Shown here: positions 1 through 8,571 of the stretch, piece by piece
How the letters are laid out: the number at the start of each line of letters is the position of its first letter
How positions within the stretch are numbered: the first letter of the stretch is position 1
NCBI GenBank assembly: GCA_023667765.1
Contig: JAMOZS010000017.1
Coordinates: 1-47,376, forward strand
Length of the DNA stretch: 47,376 nt
Source of the DNA: Roseburia sp.
GTDB lineage: Bacteria > Bacillota > Clostridia > Lachnospirales > Lachnospiraceae
Direction of reading: 5' to 3'
Program-made: the position numbers and the translations under genes
Notes under the pieces: generated by a model
The model's input: only the letters and a program-made list of their open reading frames with translations
The model's database searches: none
Told to the model about the DNA's origin: nothing

Positions 1-409
1 TCCTCTTTGTGGATTATTCGAGATACTTTTGGCGTTTATTCGTGAGACACGCTCAAGCAGGCTCGATGAATTACAAATATAGTTTAGCATACCCTGCAAG
101 CATTTGCAATACTTATTTCGGGAAAATATTAAAAAATTTATTGAATGTGAGTGAATTGAATAACTTTAATGTCTGTAGCGACATCAAACATCATTGCTGT
201 TAGAAAGTAGGCCACATAGCATTGGTGGTGCATGCAAGACCAGCAGTTAACAAAACATCAATCTGCATCATGGCGAAAGAGAGGTTGTGTCGTCCTCCGT
301 GCTTTTTAATTTATTCTTGTCCTCTCTGCGTTTGCCCAATCGCTATAATATCAGACAAATCAGCAAAGGTTGTTGATTTGGGAACAAAAAAAACAGGAGG
401 AGTTCATTT
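1..409. other. leading stretch without a confident gene
   Basis: No open frame here has a ribosome binding site or recognisable composition. The only regulatory-looking element is a TATAAT hexamer at 344-349 on the plus strand, which could be the -10 box for the gene at 410. No good -35 lies 16-18 bp upstream, so this promoter is tentative. The RBS of the gene at 410 is AGGAGG just before 400. Confidence 0.4.
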
Positions 410-949
410 ATGAACGAGAAGATTAACGGGTCCGAAAAAATCAAGGAGAAGGTGCAGGAGTTGTTCCTTCCGGAATGCATTCGGCCCACTTCCAGCGTCG
501 TGGATGTGCTGCACGAAAGCCGCGAAATGGCGATTGCTTTGACGAATGAGGTCGTTTTGAAGCCTGCTGGGGCCATCGCCAAATATTTCGGCATCCCAGT
601 CTCTGAGCTTGTTCTTGAAGCCTTGGCTGACTATGAGGCCGATGAGGATGAACCACTCGAAGTCAATGGTGTAAGAGAGATGGCTGCGGCCACTGCATAC
701 TGGGATATGCGCGGCGGTATGAGTCTCCATGAGGTTGCTAAAGGGATGCATGCATCGCCTGTCGTCGCACTTCGATTTGCAGCGCAGGAATATATCCGGC
801 GCGGTCGTGTCCAGGAGCTGGCCAATAGCTATGCAAAGCAGACGGGTGAAGAAAAGCAGGATGGCACAGAGATGGGTTCGGATGAAGGCAAGGAGGACGA
901 ACCGGCAACTGAAGAGAACAGCAATGATAAAGATGATGGAGAAAACTGA
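410..949 (+). CDS. hypothetical protein with acidic tail
   Basis: Encodes 179 residues that I do not recognise. The ATG follows an AGGAGG ribosome binding site at normal spacing. Residues 1-140 look helical and soluble, with several short motifs that could form helix-turn-helix-like helices (around residues 55-75 and 100-130). The last 35 residues are almost only Glu, Asp, Lys, Asn and Gly and should be disordered. There is no signal peptide or membrane segment. The 3' end overlaps the next gene by 26 bases, so the two are probably co-transcribed and coupled in translation. The pairing suggests that the protein regulates or accompanies the nuclease-like neighbour; that role is inference only. 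Confidence 0.7.
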   Translation: MNEKINGSEKIKEKVQELFLPECIRPTSSVVDVLHESREMAIALTNEVVLKPAGAIAKYFGIPVSELVLEALADYEADEDEPLEVNGVREMAAATAYWDMRGGMSLHEVAKGMHASPVVALRFAAQEYIRRGRVQELANSYAKQTGEEKQDGTEMGSDEGKEDEPATEENSNDKDDGEN

Positions 950-1502
950 TTTTGCCGAGGTCCTACGGCAGCCGGACTATGTTTATCAGCTTTATAAGGC
1001 ATTGCACCCTGATGATGCCGATGTTGTTGCTGAAGACTGCGAGCTGGTTCTGCTTGGAAGTAATTCCCACAACGACCTTTACATTCAGGTTAAAGGGAGG
1101 CTGCTGATATTGCTGGTGGAAAGCCAGCAACTGGCTCCGCAACAGTTAGCTATGCGGCTACTATTGCACCAGGGCGAGGCGTACTGGCGCTATATAGTGC
1201 AGCAGAAACTCGACCTGAATGAAGAAGCAATGCTTTCAATTCCAAAACCTGAGCTCTACATTGTATACACAGGGAAGAGCGGCGAAGTTCAAGACAATGT
1301 TTTGGAATTTGACCTGGGATGTGTTAAAATGCAGGCAACGGTGTTATGTGATGACGGGAGTGGCGATATCTTGGCTCAGCACACCAGGTTCTGCAAAATT
1401 GCGAATAGGCAGCATGTGCTTTGCGATGACCCGAGCCAAGCTGTCGACTGGCTTCGGGAATGCTGCCGGGAGGAGGGAGTGCTTATCGACTATTTGACCT
1501 GA
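924..1502 (+). CDS. Rpn/PD-(D/E)XK nuclease-family protein
   Basis: Encodes about 192 residues. The stretch NDLYIQVKGRLLILLVESQQ, followed by QQLAMRLLLH, matches the core of the Rpn / PD-(D/E)XK transposase-like nuclease family. That family has an N-D pair, a strand ending in E-x-Q, then a conserved M-x-L-R-x-L helix. These are the expected metal-binding Asp and Glu/Gln. Family members are small DNA endonucleases linked to RecA-independent recombination or anti-phage defence. The start at 924 lies inside the preceding gene and has a weak GAAGAG site; 933 and 936 are alternatives. A long upstream extension in this frame to 729 is only the shadow of the first gene. A strong hairpin follows 106 bases downstream. 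Confidence 0.7.
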   Translation: MIKMMEKTDFAEVLRQPDYVYQLYKALHPDDADVVAEDCELVLLGSNSHNDLYIQVKGRLLILLVESQQLAPQQLAMRLLLHQGEAYWRYIVQQKLDLNEEAMLSIPKPELYIVYTGKSGEVQDNVLEFDLGCVKMQATVLCDDGSGDILAQHTRFCKIANRQHVLCDDPSQAVDWLRECCREEGVLIDYLT

Positions 1503-1608
1503 GCAAGGCAAAGACGGCAAATCTTTGCTGAGTCTCGATTGATTTGCGGTTGCGAAATTAAGCTGTTAGGTTATCGTATTCATTAAAAATCCTCATTCTG
1601 TTCAATAT

Positions 1609-1636
1609 AAGACCGGATACATCAGTATCCGGTCTT
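1609..1636 (+). terminator. intrinsic terminator-like hairpin
   Basis: A perfect 12-bp inverted repeat (AAGACCGGATAC and GTATCCGGTCTT) with loop ATCA, followed by TTGCT. The stem ends in AA/TT, so it may work in both directions. It closes the two-gene unit 410-1502. Confidence 0.7.
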
Positions 1637-1664
1637 TGCTATTGGGCTACAAGGAACTGTGCTA

Positions 1665-1693
1665 TTGTGGTAAACAGTGATATATGGTATACT
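1665..1693 (+). promoter_or_regulatory. sigma-A promoter for the 1716-2012 gene
   Basis: TTGTGG at 1665-1670, a 17-bp spacer, and TATACT at 1688-1693. The predicted transcript starts near 1700. This excludes the GTG at 1677 as a translation start, because it lies between the -35 and -10 boxes. Confidence 0.55.
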
Positions 1694-1715
1694 TAATTCA
1701 TTCACAATATGGGAG

Positions 1716-2012
1716 GTGGTCGAAACGATACAAATAATTGCGGAAGAAAAGCTACAGGAAATGCTTGACGCTTGGGAGAAAGCAAAGGGGACGTCTGAGT
1801 ATGGGAAGTACGCACTGGAATCATATGTGCAATATAAGAAGGGCGAGAAATGGTCCCGCTGGGTATTTGTTGGTTATGGCGTTCCTGCATTGAGAGAGGC
1901 TGCCATAAAGAGATATAAGGACATTGTATACCTCGTTCAAGAAAACAATGAAAAAACCGAAAGAATGCGATATGTTTTATCCGACTCCGTCAAAAACATT
2001 CTTAATATTTGA
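1716..2012 (+). CDS. small hypothetical protein, start uncertain
   Basis: Encodes about 95-99 residues, helical and charged, with two Trp residues in a KWSRW stretch. No family is recognised. The frame stays open back to a GTG at 1677, but the promoter lies over that codon. A strong GGGAGGTGG site at 1711-1719 should direct a start near 1726-1730. The in-frame codon there is ATA (1728), and ATT follows at 1737. The GTG at 1716 is inside the ribosome binding site itself, and the first in-frame ATG is at 1761 with a weaker AGGAA site. The gene therefore either uses a rare start codon or starts at 1761. It converges on an XRE regulator gene, with a terminator between them. Confidence 0.5.
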   Translation: MVETIQIIAEEKLQEMLDAWEKAKGTSEYGKYALESYVQYKKGEKWSRWVFVGYGVPALREAAIKRYKDIVYLVQENNEKTERMRYVLSDSVKNILNI

Positions 2013-2016
2013 TTGG

Positions 2017-2054
2017 AAGAGTGTTCTCCTGTACCCGTGGAGAGCGCTCTTTTT
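2017..2054 (+). terminator. intrinsic terminator between convergent genes
   Basis: A 13-bp stem (2017-2029 with 2039-2051, two G-T pairs) around a 9-base loop, followed by TTT. It ends the small gene upstream. The opposite strand also has A/T at the stem base, so it may serve the XRE gene as well. Confidence 0.7.
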
Positions 2055-2060
2055 GTGTAG

Positions 2061-2489
2061 CTATGAAAATTTCCGAGATTTTATTTTGGCGATTTCGATA
2101 AGCTCGTGCTTGTCATCATCGGACATCCGTTCAAAATAATAAATGAGTTCTTTTTCCAGATTGTCGAAAAGCTGAAACTTTTTCTTATTTTGAGGGCTAT
2201 TAAAATATTCCAAATACTTTGCCAACTCTTCACTGGATTTGGTTGGTTGTGGCGCATCGAAGTTAATATCACGGTCCACATCTACAATTAACTGCATCAA
2301 ATCATCAACAGAAACATGATACAATCCTGCAAGCTTGAAAAGAACTGTGTGGTCTGGGGTACGCTTCCCTGTCTCATAATGGCTGTACGTTTGACGGACT
2401 ACCCCCAAAGCAGCGGCAACATCGTCTTGCCTATAACCATGTGCCTTTCGCAATTCACGCAATTTTGAGGCCAAGAGCTGGTTTTCCAT
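2061..2489 (-). CDS. XRE-family HTH transcriptional regulator
   Basis: Encodes about 142 residues. Residues 5-60 form a classic XRE/Cro-CI helix-turn-helix (LRKAHGYRQDDVAAALGVVR, then QTYSHYETGKRTP). The C-terminal half is charged and helical and is probably used for dimerisation or signal sensing. The ATG at 2489 has AGGAGG ten bases upstream; a TTG two codons earlier is possible. The protein should act as a cytoplasmic DNA-binding repressor, probably of its own gene or of nearby cargo. A second XRE gene follows on the same strand after about 200 bases, which is typical of mobile-element control regions. Confidence 0.85.
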   Translation of the reverse strand: MENQLLASKLRELRKAHGYRQDDVAAALGVVRQTYSHYETGKRTPDHTVLFKLAGLYHVSVDDLMQLIVDVDRDINFDAPQPTKSSEELAKYLEYFNSPQNKKKFQLFDNLEKELIYYFERMSDDDKHELIEIAKIKSRKFS

Positions 2490-2685
2490 GGGCAATCATC
2501 CTCCTATTGAGGATTTTACCCGGTAATATTCAAAGAGATGCAACTTTGTGTTGCTTTACTGATGTATAAATGTTAAAATATGTGTAGCCAATCTAAGGCG
2601 AAAGATACAGTTCGTAGCGACTCTGCATTATAGAAATTCGAGCGTGAGTTATCGTAAAGGCATTCTGACTTGGAACCGTAATAAA

Positions 2686-3042
2686 CTATTTAATATTTTG
2701 GCTATTTGAGTCCAGAGCAAAGGCTGCCAGCAAATTTTTGAAGACCTTTTTGGCAATGTCAAGCTGGGCTGGGGAGAGTCGCTCCATGCGCCCCATTAAA
2801 TCGCTGATGTCGTTATCAGGCTGTCTGCCAAATATCAGAGCGTCGCTGGGAATGGAGAGAACTTGGCAGATTTTTCGCAATGATGTCAGGGAAAGGCCAA
2901 CGACTCCTCGCTCTGCGGCAGACAAGCTTTTGGTACCTAAACCAATCAACTCAGAGAATTCATCCTGTGTGTAGCCAGCATTTTCACGCTCACGTTTAAT
3001 ATTTGCTCCGATTTCTACATTTATTGACTTCTTTTTTTGCAT
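2686..3042 (-). CDS. XRE-family HTH transcriptional regulator
   Basis: Encodes 118 residues. The HTH covers about residues 10-68 (IKRERENAGYTQDEFSELIG, then SLSAAERGVVGLSLTSLRKI). A short tail (SDLMGRMERLSPAQLDIAKK) resembles the C-terminal helix of many short XRE repressors. The start is the ATG at 3042, after an AGGTGG site; a longer open frame to 3198 lacks a ribosome site and crosses the divergent promoter. The gene is transcribed away from the YpsA-like gene, and the 120-bp space between them carries a good promoter for the other strand. Repression of that promoter is a reasonable inference. Confidence 0.85.
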   Translation of the reverse strand: MQKKKSINVEIGANIKRERENAGYTQDEFSELIGLGTKSLSAAERGVVGLSLTSLRKICQVLSIPSDALIFGRQPDNDISDLMGRMERLSPAQLDIAKKVFKNLLAAFALDSNSQNIK

Positions 3043-3083
3043 ATCAACACCACCTAACAATAGTATTTTATGTAATGCTGGTG

Positions 3084-3113
3084 TTGACTGGAACGCATTA
3101 AATAGAGTACAAT
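3084..3113 (+). promoter_or_regulatory. sigma-A promoter for the YpsA-like operon
   Basis: TTGACT at 3084-3089, an 18-bp spacer, and TACAAT at 3108-3113, with the coding start 52 bases downstream. It sits in the divergent space next to the XRE gene and is a likely target of that regulator. Confidence 0.65.
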
Positions 3114-3165
3114 AAATCGTATTGATAAAGCGATGACTGTTAATAAGTATGAGGGGGGCGGCGGA

Positions 3166-3696
3166 ATGGAATCTGATGCTTGTGCATTTACTGGGCACCG
3201 TCCCTCTAAACTGCCATGGAAGGACAACGAAGATGATACAGGTTGCGTACAGCTTAAGCAGTTGCTCAGGACAGAGATTTCTGGACTCATTGAAGCTGGT
3301 ACAACAAATTTTTTATCGGGTATGGCGCTGGGAACAGACATCTGGTGCGCGGAGCTGGTGCTGACCTTTCGTGAAATAAATTCTAAGGTAAAGCTGCACT
3401 GTATTCTTCCGTGTCGAGAACAACCTGATAAATGGGCGACTGAGGACCAGCTCAGATATTTGGATGTGTTGCAGCAGGCCGATTCAATCGTGTATGTCAA
3501 TAGAGAGTTTAAGAAAAACTGCATGCTTGAACGTAACCGCTTTCTTGTTGAGCATAGCTCCAAACTCTTAGCTGTGTATAATGGTGAGTATCGTGGAGGA
3601 ACTGCGGCCACGGTACGCTATGCAGAGAAATTAAGGCGAGAAATATCTATAATAAATCCACGGACATTACAATTGTCTCGAAGCGTATTGAGGTGA
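3166..3696 (+). CDS. YpsA/DUF1273-like SLOG-family protein
   Basis: Encodes about 176 residues. The N-terminal FTGHRP motif, the glycine-rich FLSGMALGTDIWCAELVL stretch and the strand KLHCILPCREQPDKW are the signature of the YpsA (DUF1273) family. That family has a Rossmann-like SLOG fold related to LOG/TIR-type nucleotide-binding proteins. SLOG domains bind or process nucleotide-derived ligands, and YpsA affects cell division in Bacillus. The later RNRFLVEHSSKLLAVYNGEY stretch matches the family's second half. The start at 3166 has GGGGGGCGGCGG before it; an upstream GTG/ATG at 3133 lacks a site. The gene forms an operon with the next gene (7-base gap). Confidence 0.8.
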   Translation: MESDACAFTGHRPSKLPWKDNEDDTGCVQLKQLLRTEISGLIEAGTTNFLSGMALGTDIWCAELVLTFREINSKVKLHCILPCREQPDKWATEDQLRYLDVLQQADSIVYVNREFKKNCMLERNRFLVEHSSKLLAVYNGEYRGGTAATVRYAEKLRREISIINPRTLQLSRSVLR

Positions 3697-3703
3697 ATGG
3701 AGG

Positions 3704-4471
3704 ATGAAAACTAATAAATTGGATGAAATCTTTGCGGACTTAAAAGATATTCTTGGAGATGAGCGGATTGGTGAGGACCGATTCTTTGAACGGGTCTCAT
3801 TGATGGACACCTGGCCAGAGGGGAAAGAGAATCAAATTGATGTTAGATTGCTTTTGCGCATTATTTTGATGTTTAACCAAGATTTATACCCGGTTCGAGA
3901 ATCAGGGCTGATGTATCCTGGCAGTATGCCAGTCGATGTATGTACCCGACCTGATGAAGTCCTTGAACTTTGGTTAAAACCAAACGAAGGCGGGACGAAA
4001 GAACAGAGGGTAACGCTACGCCGAATGGCACCCATTATTGCAGACGTTTTAAGACTCTGGGATATTATAGAACGAGAACTGCCTCTGGTACGGAAATGGC
4101 GTTATAAAAGGCTGCCATTTGCACATTCCGAGGGAAATACAAGGGCACTTTTCTCAAATTGCCCCCTCGAATTGGCGGTTCCGCAGTCTATTCTATTCTC
4201 TTTTACGTCCGCCTTTATTGTCCTGGTGGAGGTTGATGCCGGCGGGAATTACCATTGGATGTTTGACCCATTTGAAGCATGGTCAGAAGTAAAAAAGGAA
4301 ATGTTATCTGAGCTCATTCGGATGCTGAAAGAGAATCACATGAAGCTTGACTCATTCATTTTTTCGGATGATTTTTGGAGGTACCTGAGCCAGCGAGTGT
4401 TTTTGCACCGCTTTGGCCTTGAACTTGGGGGGCAAGATGTGAAAACGGATATCGTTCTTTTTGATTGGTAA
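3704..4471 (+). CDS. hypothetical protein downstream of the YpsA-like gene
   Basis: Encodes 255 residues that I do not recognise. It begins 7 bases after the YpsA-like gene, behind a GGAGG site, so the two are co-expressed. The protein looks soluble and mixed alpha/beta, with many Trp residues and an even charge distribution. There is no signal peptide, membrane helix or nucleotide-binding motif. An RMAPIIADVLRLWDIIEREL helix near residue 107 and an SFTSAFIVLVEVDAGGNYHW strand pair near residue 165 are its most ordered-looking parts. It may be the partner of the SLOG protein, but no function can be read from the sequence. Confidence 0.7.
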   Translation: MKTNKLDEIFADLKDILGDERIGEDRFFERVSLMDTWPEGKENQIDVRLLLRIILMFNQDLYPVRESGLMYPGSMPVDVCTRPDEVLELWLKPNEGGTKEQRVTLRRMAPIIADVLRLWDIIERELPLVRKWRYKRLPFAHSEGNTRALFSNCPLELAVPQSILFSFTSAFIVLVEVDAGGNYHWMFDPFEAWSEVKKEMLSELIRMLKENHMKLDSFIFSDDFWRYLSQRVFLHRFGLELGGQDVKTDIVLFDW

Positions 4472-4554
4472 GCGAGAATTGACTATTTTTTACCGCTATT
4501 GAATATGTTTCCCCGTCCCGGTGGGACAAAAAATATGTGAAGGAGCTGCATAAT

Positions 4555-7263
4555 ATGAAGAAACGTTTGCTATCAATGCTGCTTGCGCTGGCTATGCTGC
4601 TGACGCTGGCACCCTCGGCTTGGGCGGCATCTGCCGACGAAAGCAAATTTGACGGGTTATATCGGCCTGACCCTAAAGGCAGTGCGGTCTATCTCGGGAA
4701 GGGCCCTGATGGGGTTATGGAGTTTGAACGCACAATTCCTGTGGGGGGTAATGGGCGAAACCCATTGACAGATGATAGTGCAGTCCATTTCAGCAACAAC
4801 AGCAGTGATGAAAGTGTTGTCTATTTCCCCAATCCCAAGCAGTACATAGGGAAAGCTCCGGGGACTGCCGTTTTGAGCTTTTATGGCTACATCAACGACA
4901 CCAGCGCTAATAAGCTATGGGCTCGGCTGACGGTTACGGTATTGTCGAAGGAGGATTACAGGACCTATCAGGATGCGGCGTCTGTCTCAGTGGATGGGCA
5001 TAGTCACGTTTGGAGGAAGCAGAGCACATTGCCCACCTGTGGACAAACTGGTCAGCTGGTGAACAGATGTGCAGTCTGCGGGCAGGAGGAGTTTCTCAAG
5101 ACATTGGAAAAACTCCCGCACAGCTATAGCTACAGCTACGACAAGAGTAATAATCAAAATGTTTATTCGTGCCCATATTGCGGCGACCGCTATACAGTCC
5201 CGGTTAACAGCCAGAATCCCACAGCCACTACCAATCCTATCAATCCAGGCACTTCCACGCCAACCAATCCCCAGCCGAGCACTCCGGTTGAATCACAGAA
5301 GCCGCATACTCACGATTACAGCAGCGAGGTCACAAAAGCGGCGACAGCGAGCCAAACGGGAATTCGTACTTACAAATGTAAGGTCTGTGGGGACACCTAT
5401 ACCGAAACAATTCCGGCAACAGGAAACTCTATTGCGAACAACTTACCCAAAACGATTCATCCTACCATGGCTAACACAGTGACTAAACTTACCGGGGCCA
5501 CACCTGCTAAAAGCTATGAATTTCATAGCATGGACTCGAATGGGGGAGAGATACGCCCATATCTTTATGTCAATGAAAATGGCCAATTGACGAGGGTTGA
5601 GTATATTGCGGGTAAAAATAGTGCCGTCATTGTGGAGGAGTACGACTCCTCATTTAAACTTCAGTCGAGCCTGAGCATTAAGCCGGAGCTTTCCCTTTGG
5701 GGAGGCTTCTATGCTGGAAAGGACTATAATTATCTGATATTTGGTCAGCTTAACTATGAAGAAGATGACTCAAAAGAGGTCATTCGAGTGGTAAAGTATT
5801 CCAAAGACTGGGAGCGGTTAGGTGCTGTTGGCATATTAGGGGCCAACACCAGAAGTCCATTCAATGCTGGAACATTGCGCTGTGCTGAGTATGGCGGTTA
5901 TCTTTATGTTCGTACATGTCACAAGATTTATAGAGGCTCGGATGGCATCGTGCACCAGACCAGCATGATGTTCGCAGTGCGTGAGAGTGACATGACACTA
6001 ACCGAATGCCAGTATGAGGTTCAGGGTAATGGAACAGGTTATGTAAGCCATTCGTTTGACGAACATATTCTTATCGGCCAGGACGGAACGATTGTGACTG
6101 TTGACCTTGGCGATGCGTTTCCTCGAGGAGTAGCGTTCGCAAAGTACCATTCCAATGCAGCAACTGGCAGATTTGGTAAAGATGACGGATGGGACTGGTG
6201 TGATTTTCAGGTTCTCCAAAAGTTCCCTGGTGAGATAGGAGACAATTCTACTGGGTGCTATATTGGTGGTGTAGTTGAGACCTCAAAAGGATATATTGTT
6301 CCTTTTGATTTTGACCAAAAGGGTGGAAGAGGTAGTACCCGATACATGTATTTAGCCTATGTCGATAAGCAAAGCGGTCAAGCGCAGGTTCGTCAATTGG
6401 AGACATCGGGCGGTGTGAGTGTCCCCAAAATCGTTTCGACAGGAATGGATAGTGGATATATCCTCTGGTTGGTAGGGAGCACATATGAAACAGCGGGCAC
6501 ACTCCACTATTGCACTTACCGCGCCGATGGAAGCACAGGGCCGATTCAGACCGCAAACAATGCAGCCTTCTCAAGATGTCAGCCTATTGTATACAATGGT
6601 GATGTTGTGTGGTATGTGACAGATAATCGTAGTGAACCGGTCTTTTATATCCTGAATGCGACAGGAATTACGTCGGTTAATACGGGACCCGAAAAGGTGG
6701 AAGTTCCTGGAAATGGAAAACCTGTATTTTCTGATGTGCCCGACGAGGCGTTCTTTGCGGAACCCGTTGCTTGGGCCGTTGAGAGAGGTATCACAAATGG
6801 CACCTCGACAACCACATTCTCCCCGTACCAGCAATGCACCCAAGTCCAGATTCTGACCTTCCTCTGGCGCGCCGCAGGTGAGCCCGCCTCCAGCAATGCT
6901 CTCCCCATTAGCATCACTGGAAAGAACATAGACTACGCTGAGACTGCCTTGCGCTGGGCCTCAGAAAACAACATGATTGACAGTGGCTTTGTACCCAATA
7001 AGCCTTGCACAAGGGCATCTGCGGTGAAGTTCATCTGGCAAGCCTTTGGTAGTCCCACCACAATGACCTGGACCGCCTCTGGCGGATATCAGACGAGCAG
7101 CAGTAGCTTTAGTGATGTCTCTGCGAATTCCGAGTATGCCGATGCGGTCAGTTGGGCTGTGGATGAAGGGGTAACCACGGGCACTTCGAATACCACGTTT
7201 TCCCCCAATGACATCTGCAATCGCGGACAAATTGTGACGTTCCTTTACCGGGCGTATCACTGA
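4555..7263 (+). CDS. secreted SLH-domain cell-wall protein
   Basis: Encodes 902 residues. Residues 1-25 are a typical signal peptide (MKKR, hydrophobic core, AWA-A cleavage). Residues 150-290 carry His/Cys modules: C162, C172xxC175, C206xxC209 and C275xxC278, with HSH and HTH pairs, as in many clostridial surface proteins. A Pro/Thr/Asn/Ser linker lies between them. Residues 300-720 form a large beta-rich region, possibly a propeller. Three SLH repeats close the protein (about 724-775, 790-835, 852-902) with the usual FSDV...A..W....G.. pattern; the second is degenerate. SLH domains bind pyruvylated wall polymers, so the protein should be on the cell surface. The start at 4555 follows AAGGAG; a GTG six codons earlier is less likely. 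Substrate unknown. Confidence 0.9.
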   Translation: MKKRLLSMLLALAMLLTLAPSAWAASADESKFDGLYRPDPKGSAVYLGKGPDGVMEFERTIPVGGNGRNPLTDDSAVHFSNNSSDESVVYFPNPKQYIGKAPGTAVLSFYGYINDTSANKLWARLTVTVLSKEDYRTYQDAASVSVDGHSHVWRKQSTLPTCGQTGQLVNRCAVCGQEEFLKTLEKLPHSYSYSYDKSNNQNVYSCPYCGDRYTVPVNSQNPTATTNPINPGTSTPTNPQPSTPVESQKPHTHDYSSEVTKAATASQTGIRTYKCKVCGDTYTETIPATGNSIANNLPKTIHPTMANTVTKLTGATPAKSYEFHSMDSNGGEIRPYLYVNENGQLTRVEYIAGKNSAVIVEEYDSSFKLQSSLSIKPELSLWGGFYAGKDYNYLIFGQLNYEEDDSKEVIRVVKYSKDWERLGAVGILGANTRSPFNAGTLRCAEYGGYLYVRTCHKIYRGSDGIVHQTSMMFAVRESDMTLTECQYEVQGNGTGYVSHSFDEHILIGQDGTIVTVDLGDAFPRGVAFAKYHSNAATGRFGKDDGWDWCDFQVLQKFPGEIGDNSTGCYIGGVVETSKGYIVPFDFDQKGGRGSTRYMYLAYVDKQSGQAQVRQLETSGGVSVPKIVSTGMDSGYILWLVGSTYETAGTLHYCTYRADGSTGPIQTANNAAFSRCQPIVYNGDVVWYVTDNRSEPVFYILNATGITSVNTGPEKVEVPGNGKPVFSDVPDEAFFAEPVAWAVERGITNGTSTTTFSPYQQCTQVQILTFLWRAAGEPASSNALPISITGKNIDYAETALRWASENNMIDSGFVPNKPCTRASAVKFIWQAFGSPTTMTWTASGGYQTSSSSFSDVSANSEYADAVSWAVDEGVTTGTSNTTFSPNDICNRGQIVTFLYRAYH

Positions 7264-7268
7264 TGCAG

Positions 7269-7302
7269 AAAGGGCCCACTCCACTCTTGGAGCGGGCCCT
7301 TT
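7269..7302 (+). terminator. strong terminator after the SLH gene
   Basis: A 15-bp stem with one mismatch (7269-7283 with 7288-7302) and loop CTCT, starting six bases after the stop codon. It contains GGGCCC in each arm and ends in TTT. Confidence 0.8.
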
Positions 7303-7372
7303 AGCGCACAGTTGACGTTTAACAAAGTGAGCAACCATCACAGTTATCGGGCATTGAGGAGGAGAAGATTAT

Positions 7373-7729
7373 ATGGAAAAATCTGCAATCGATGGCTATG
7401 TTGAGAAATTGGCGGTAATGATTTCGGGTTGCATTGATGTTCACACGGTTTTCAGTAGCGATATCAAACCCCGCAATACAGAAAATCCTATGCAGAGTAT
7501 GTTCTGGCTGCAGGGAGCTCAAAACGGTGTTTTGATTTACTTTTTTCGGACGCTGTCGGCAGATGAACAGGAGATTAACATGCTTGTACTAAATGAAGCA
7601 ACGCATATAATTGGTGGAACGGAGAAGCCGCTGGATGTTATGGATTATATTGATGCGGCTGTTACAGTGCTGGGTAGGCTGGGCATACGCATAGCTTTAC
7701 CGGAGGACAAGCTGCCTCCCAGGCGCTAA
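7373..7729 (+). CDS. hypothetical protein
   Basis: Encodes 118 residues with no family I can name. The ATG follows GAGGAGG, so translation is well supported. The chain looks like a small soluble alpha/beta protein, without signal peptide or membrane helix. The next gene starts 37 bases after the stop and is probably in the same transcript. That neighbour resembles a membrane-anchored M78-type protein, so this gene could encode its partner; nothing in the sequence proves it. Confidence 0.65.
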   Translation: MEKSAIDGYVEKLAVMISGCIDVHTVFSSDIKPRNTENPMQSMFWLQGAQNGVLIYFFRTLSADEQEINMLVLNEATHIIGGTEKPLDVMDYIDAAVTVLGRLGIRIALPEDKLPPRR

Positions 7730-7766
7730 AGAATTTACCAAACGAGTGCGATTGGAGAAACTAAAA

Positions 7767-8405
7767 ATGAATCCAGAATTCTATCTGATTTCAGCTGTGC
7801 TGTTGGGAGTCATTACTCTGATGGTGTCAATGGTGATAAACCAGAGGTGGATAAAGGAGGATATTGCACGTGCCATTAAGCAAGATATTTCGAGTGCTCA
7901 AATGAGGGATATTGAAAATGAAGTATCTAAATTCTTGCAGGAGCGTGGCATACAGTCTGGGGCAAATATTTACACCATTGGAAGAGTGTTAAATATTGCT
8001 GAAGGGGGAGAAGCGGACAATATTCCGGATTTGACACGTTTATATGGTCCCGATGCAAGTGGCACTATTCGTGTGTTTTTCCAGCATGGGTTACCTCAAT
8101 ATGAAAAAGACTATGCATTCGCATATGAATGTGGAAACAGATTCTATGAAGAGATTTTAGCCATCACGAAAAAACTGAGCTATCCGACTGAGCAAATTGT
8201 ACGCTATATCGCTGATGCATTGCTTTTGCCGATTGAAGCTGTTTATACCTATTTGGAAGAACAAGGCTTTCGTTCCGCTTCCGCGAAAACCCGCATTAAG
8301 ATAGTTAATAAACTGTCAAAAATTTATGGAGCAGAAAAGACAATTATTCTTCGACGGATTCATGAAGTATATATGGCGAAAAATGCCTTGCTGCTTGACA
8401 ATTGA
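7767..8405 (+). CDS. membrane-anchored, degenerate ImmA/IrrE-like protein
   Basis: Encodes 212 residues. Residues 6-25 are one transmembrane helix, followed by a positive WIKEDIARAIK stretch, so the rest is probably cytoplasmic. Residues 115-168 read like the core of ImmA/IrrE (M78) metallopeptidases, with YAFAYECGNRFYEE in place of the usual FTLAHELGHHL. After this comes TEQIVRYIADALLLP, the counterpart of EEEANxFAxxLLMP. The zinc ligands are changed (H to Y120, H to N124), whereas E121 and E142 remain, so peptidase activity is unlikely. M78 proteins normally cleave XRE repressors in mobile elements. This one might instead bind a repressor or sense a signal at the membrane. The start at 7767 follows TTGGAG; a GTG at 7746 is possible. 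The M78 assignment is by pattern only. Confidence 0.6.
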   Translation: MNPEFYLISAVLLGVITLMVSMVINQRWIKEDIARAIKQDISSAQMRDIENEVSKFLQERGIQSGANIYTIGRVLNIAEGGEADNIPDLTRLYGPDASGTIRVFFQHGLPQYEKDYAFAYECGNRFYEEILAITKKLSYPTEQIVRYIADALLLPIEAVYTYLEEQGFRSASAKTRIKIVNKLSKIYGAEKTIILRRIHEVYMAKNALLLDN

Positions 8406-8489
8406 GTTTACGTGTGATACCATGTGCCTACAACAAGGTCGGCATCTTGAAAAGATGTCTGATGTTCTCTGCAAATCGCAACTATTACG

Positions 8490-8513
8490 AAGGAGGGTGC
8501 TTGCACCCTCCTT
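8490..8513 (+). terminator. terminator hairpin
   Basis: Inverted repeat AAGGAGGGTGC / GCACCCTCCTT separated by TT, followed by TCAT. It lies about 85 bases after the M78-like gene. Confidence 0.65.
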
Positions 8514-8571
8514 TCATGTTATTGTGATGGGAGAGTTATTAAGCACCTGCCCTAAACGATAAGGCTGCTGT

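Noticed and set aside
9-413. Two small frames of 64 and 63 codons at the left edge
   Set aside because: No ribosome sites, unnatural composition, and the second runs into the ribosome site of the real gene at 410.
5069-5482. 137-codon plus-strand frame within the SLH gene
   Set aside because: Overlaps the signal-peptide-bearing SLH gene in another frame, with Arg/Pro-rich shadow composition.
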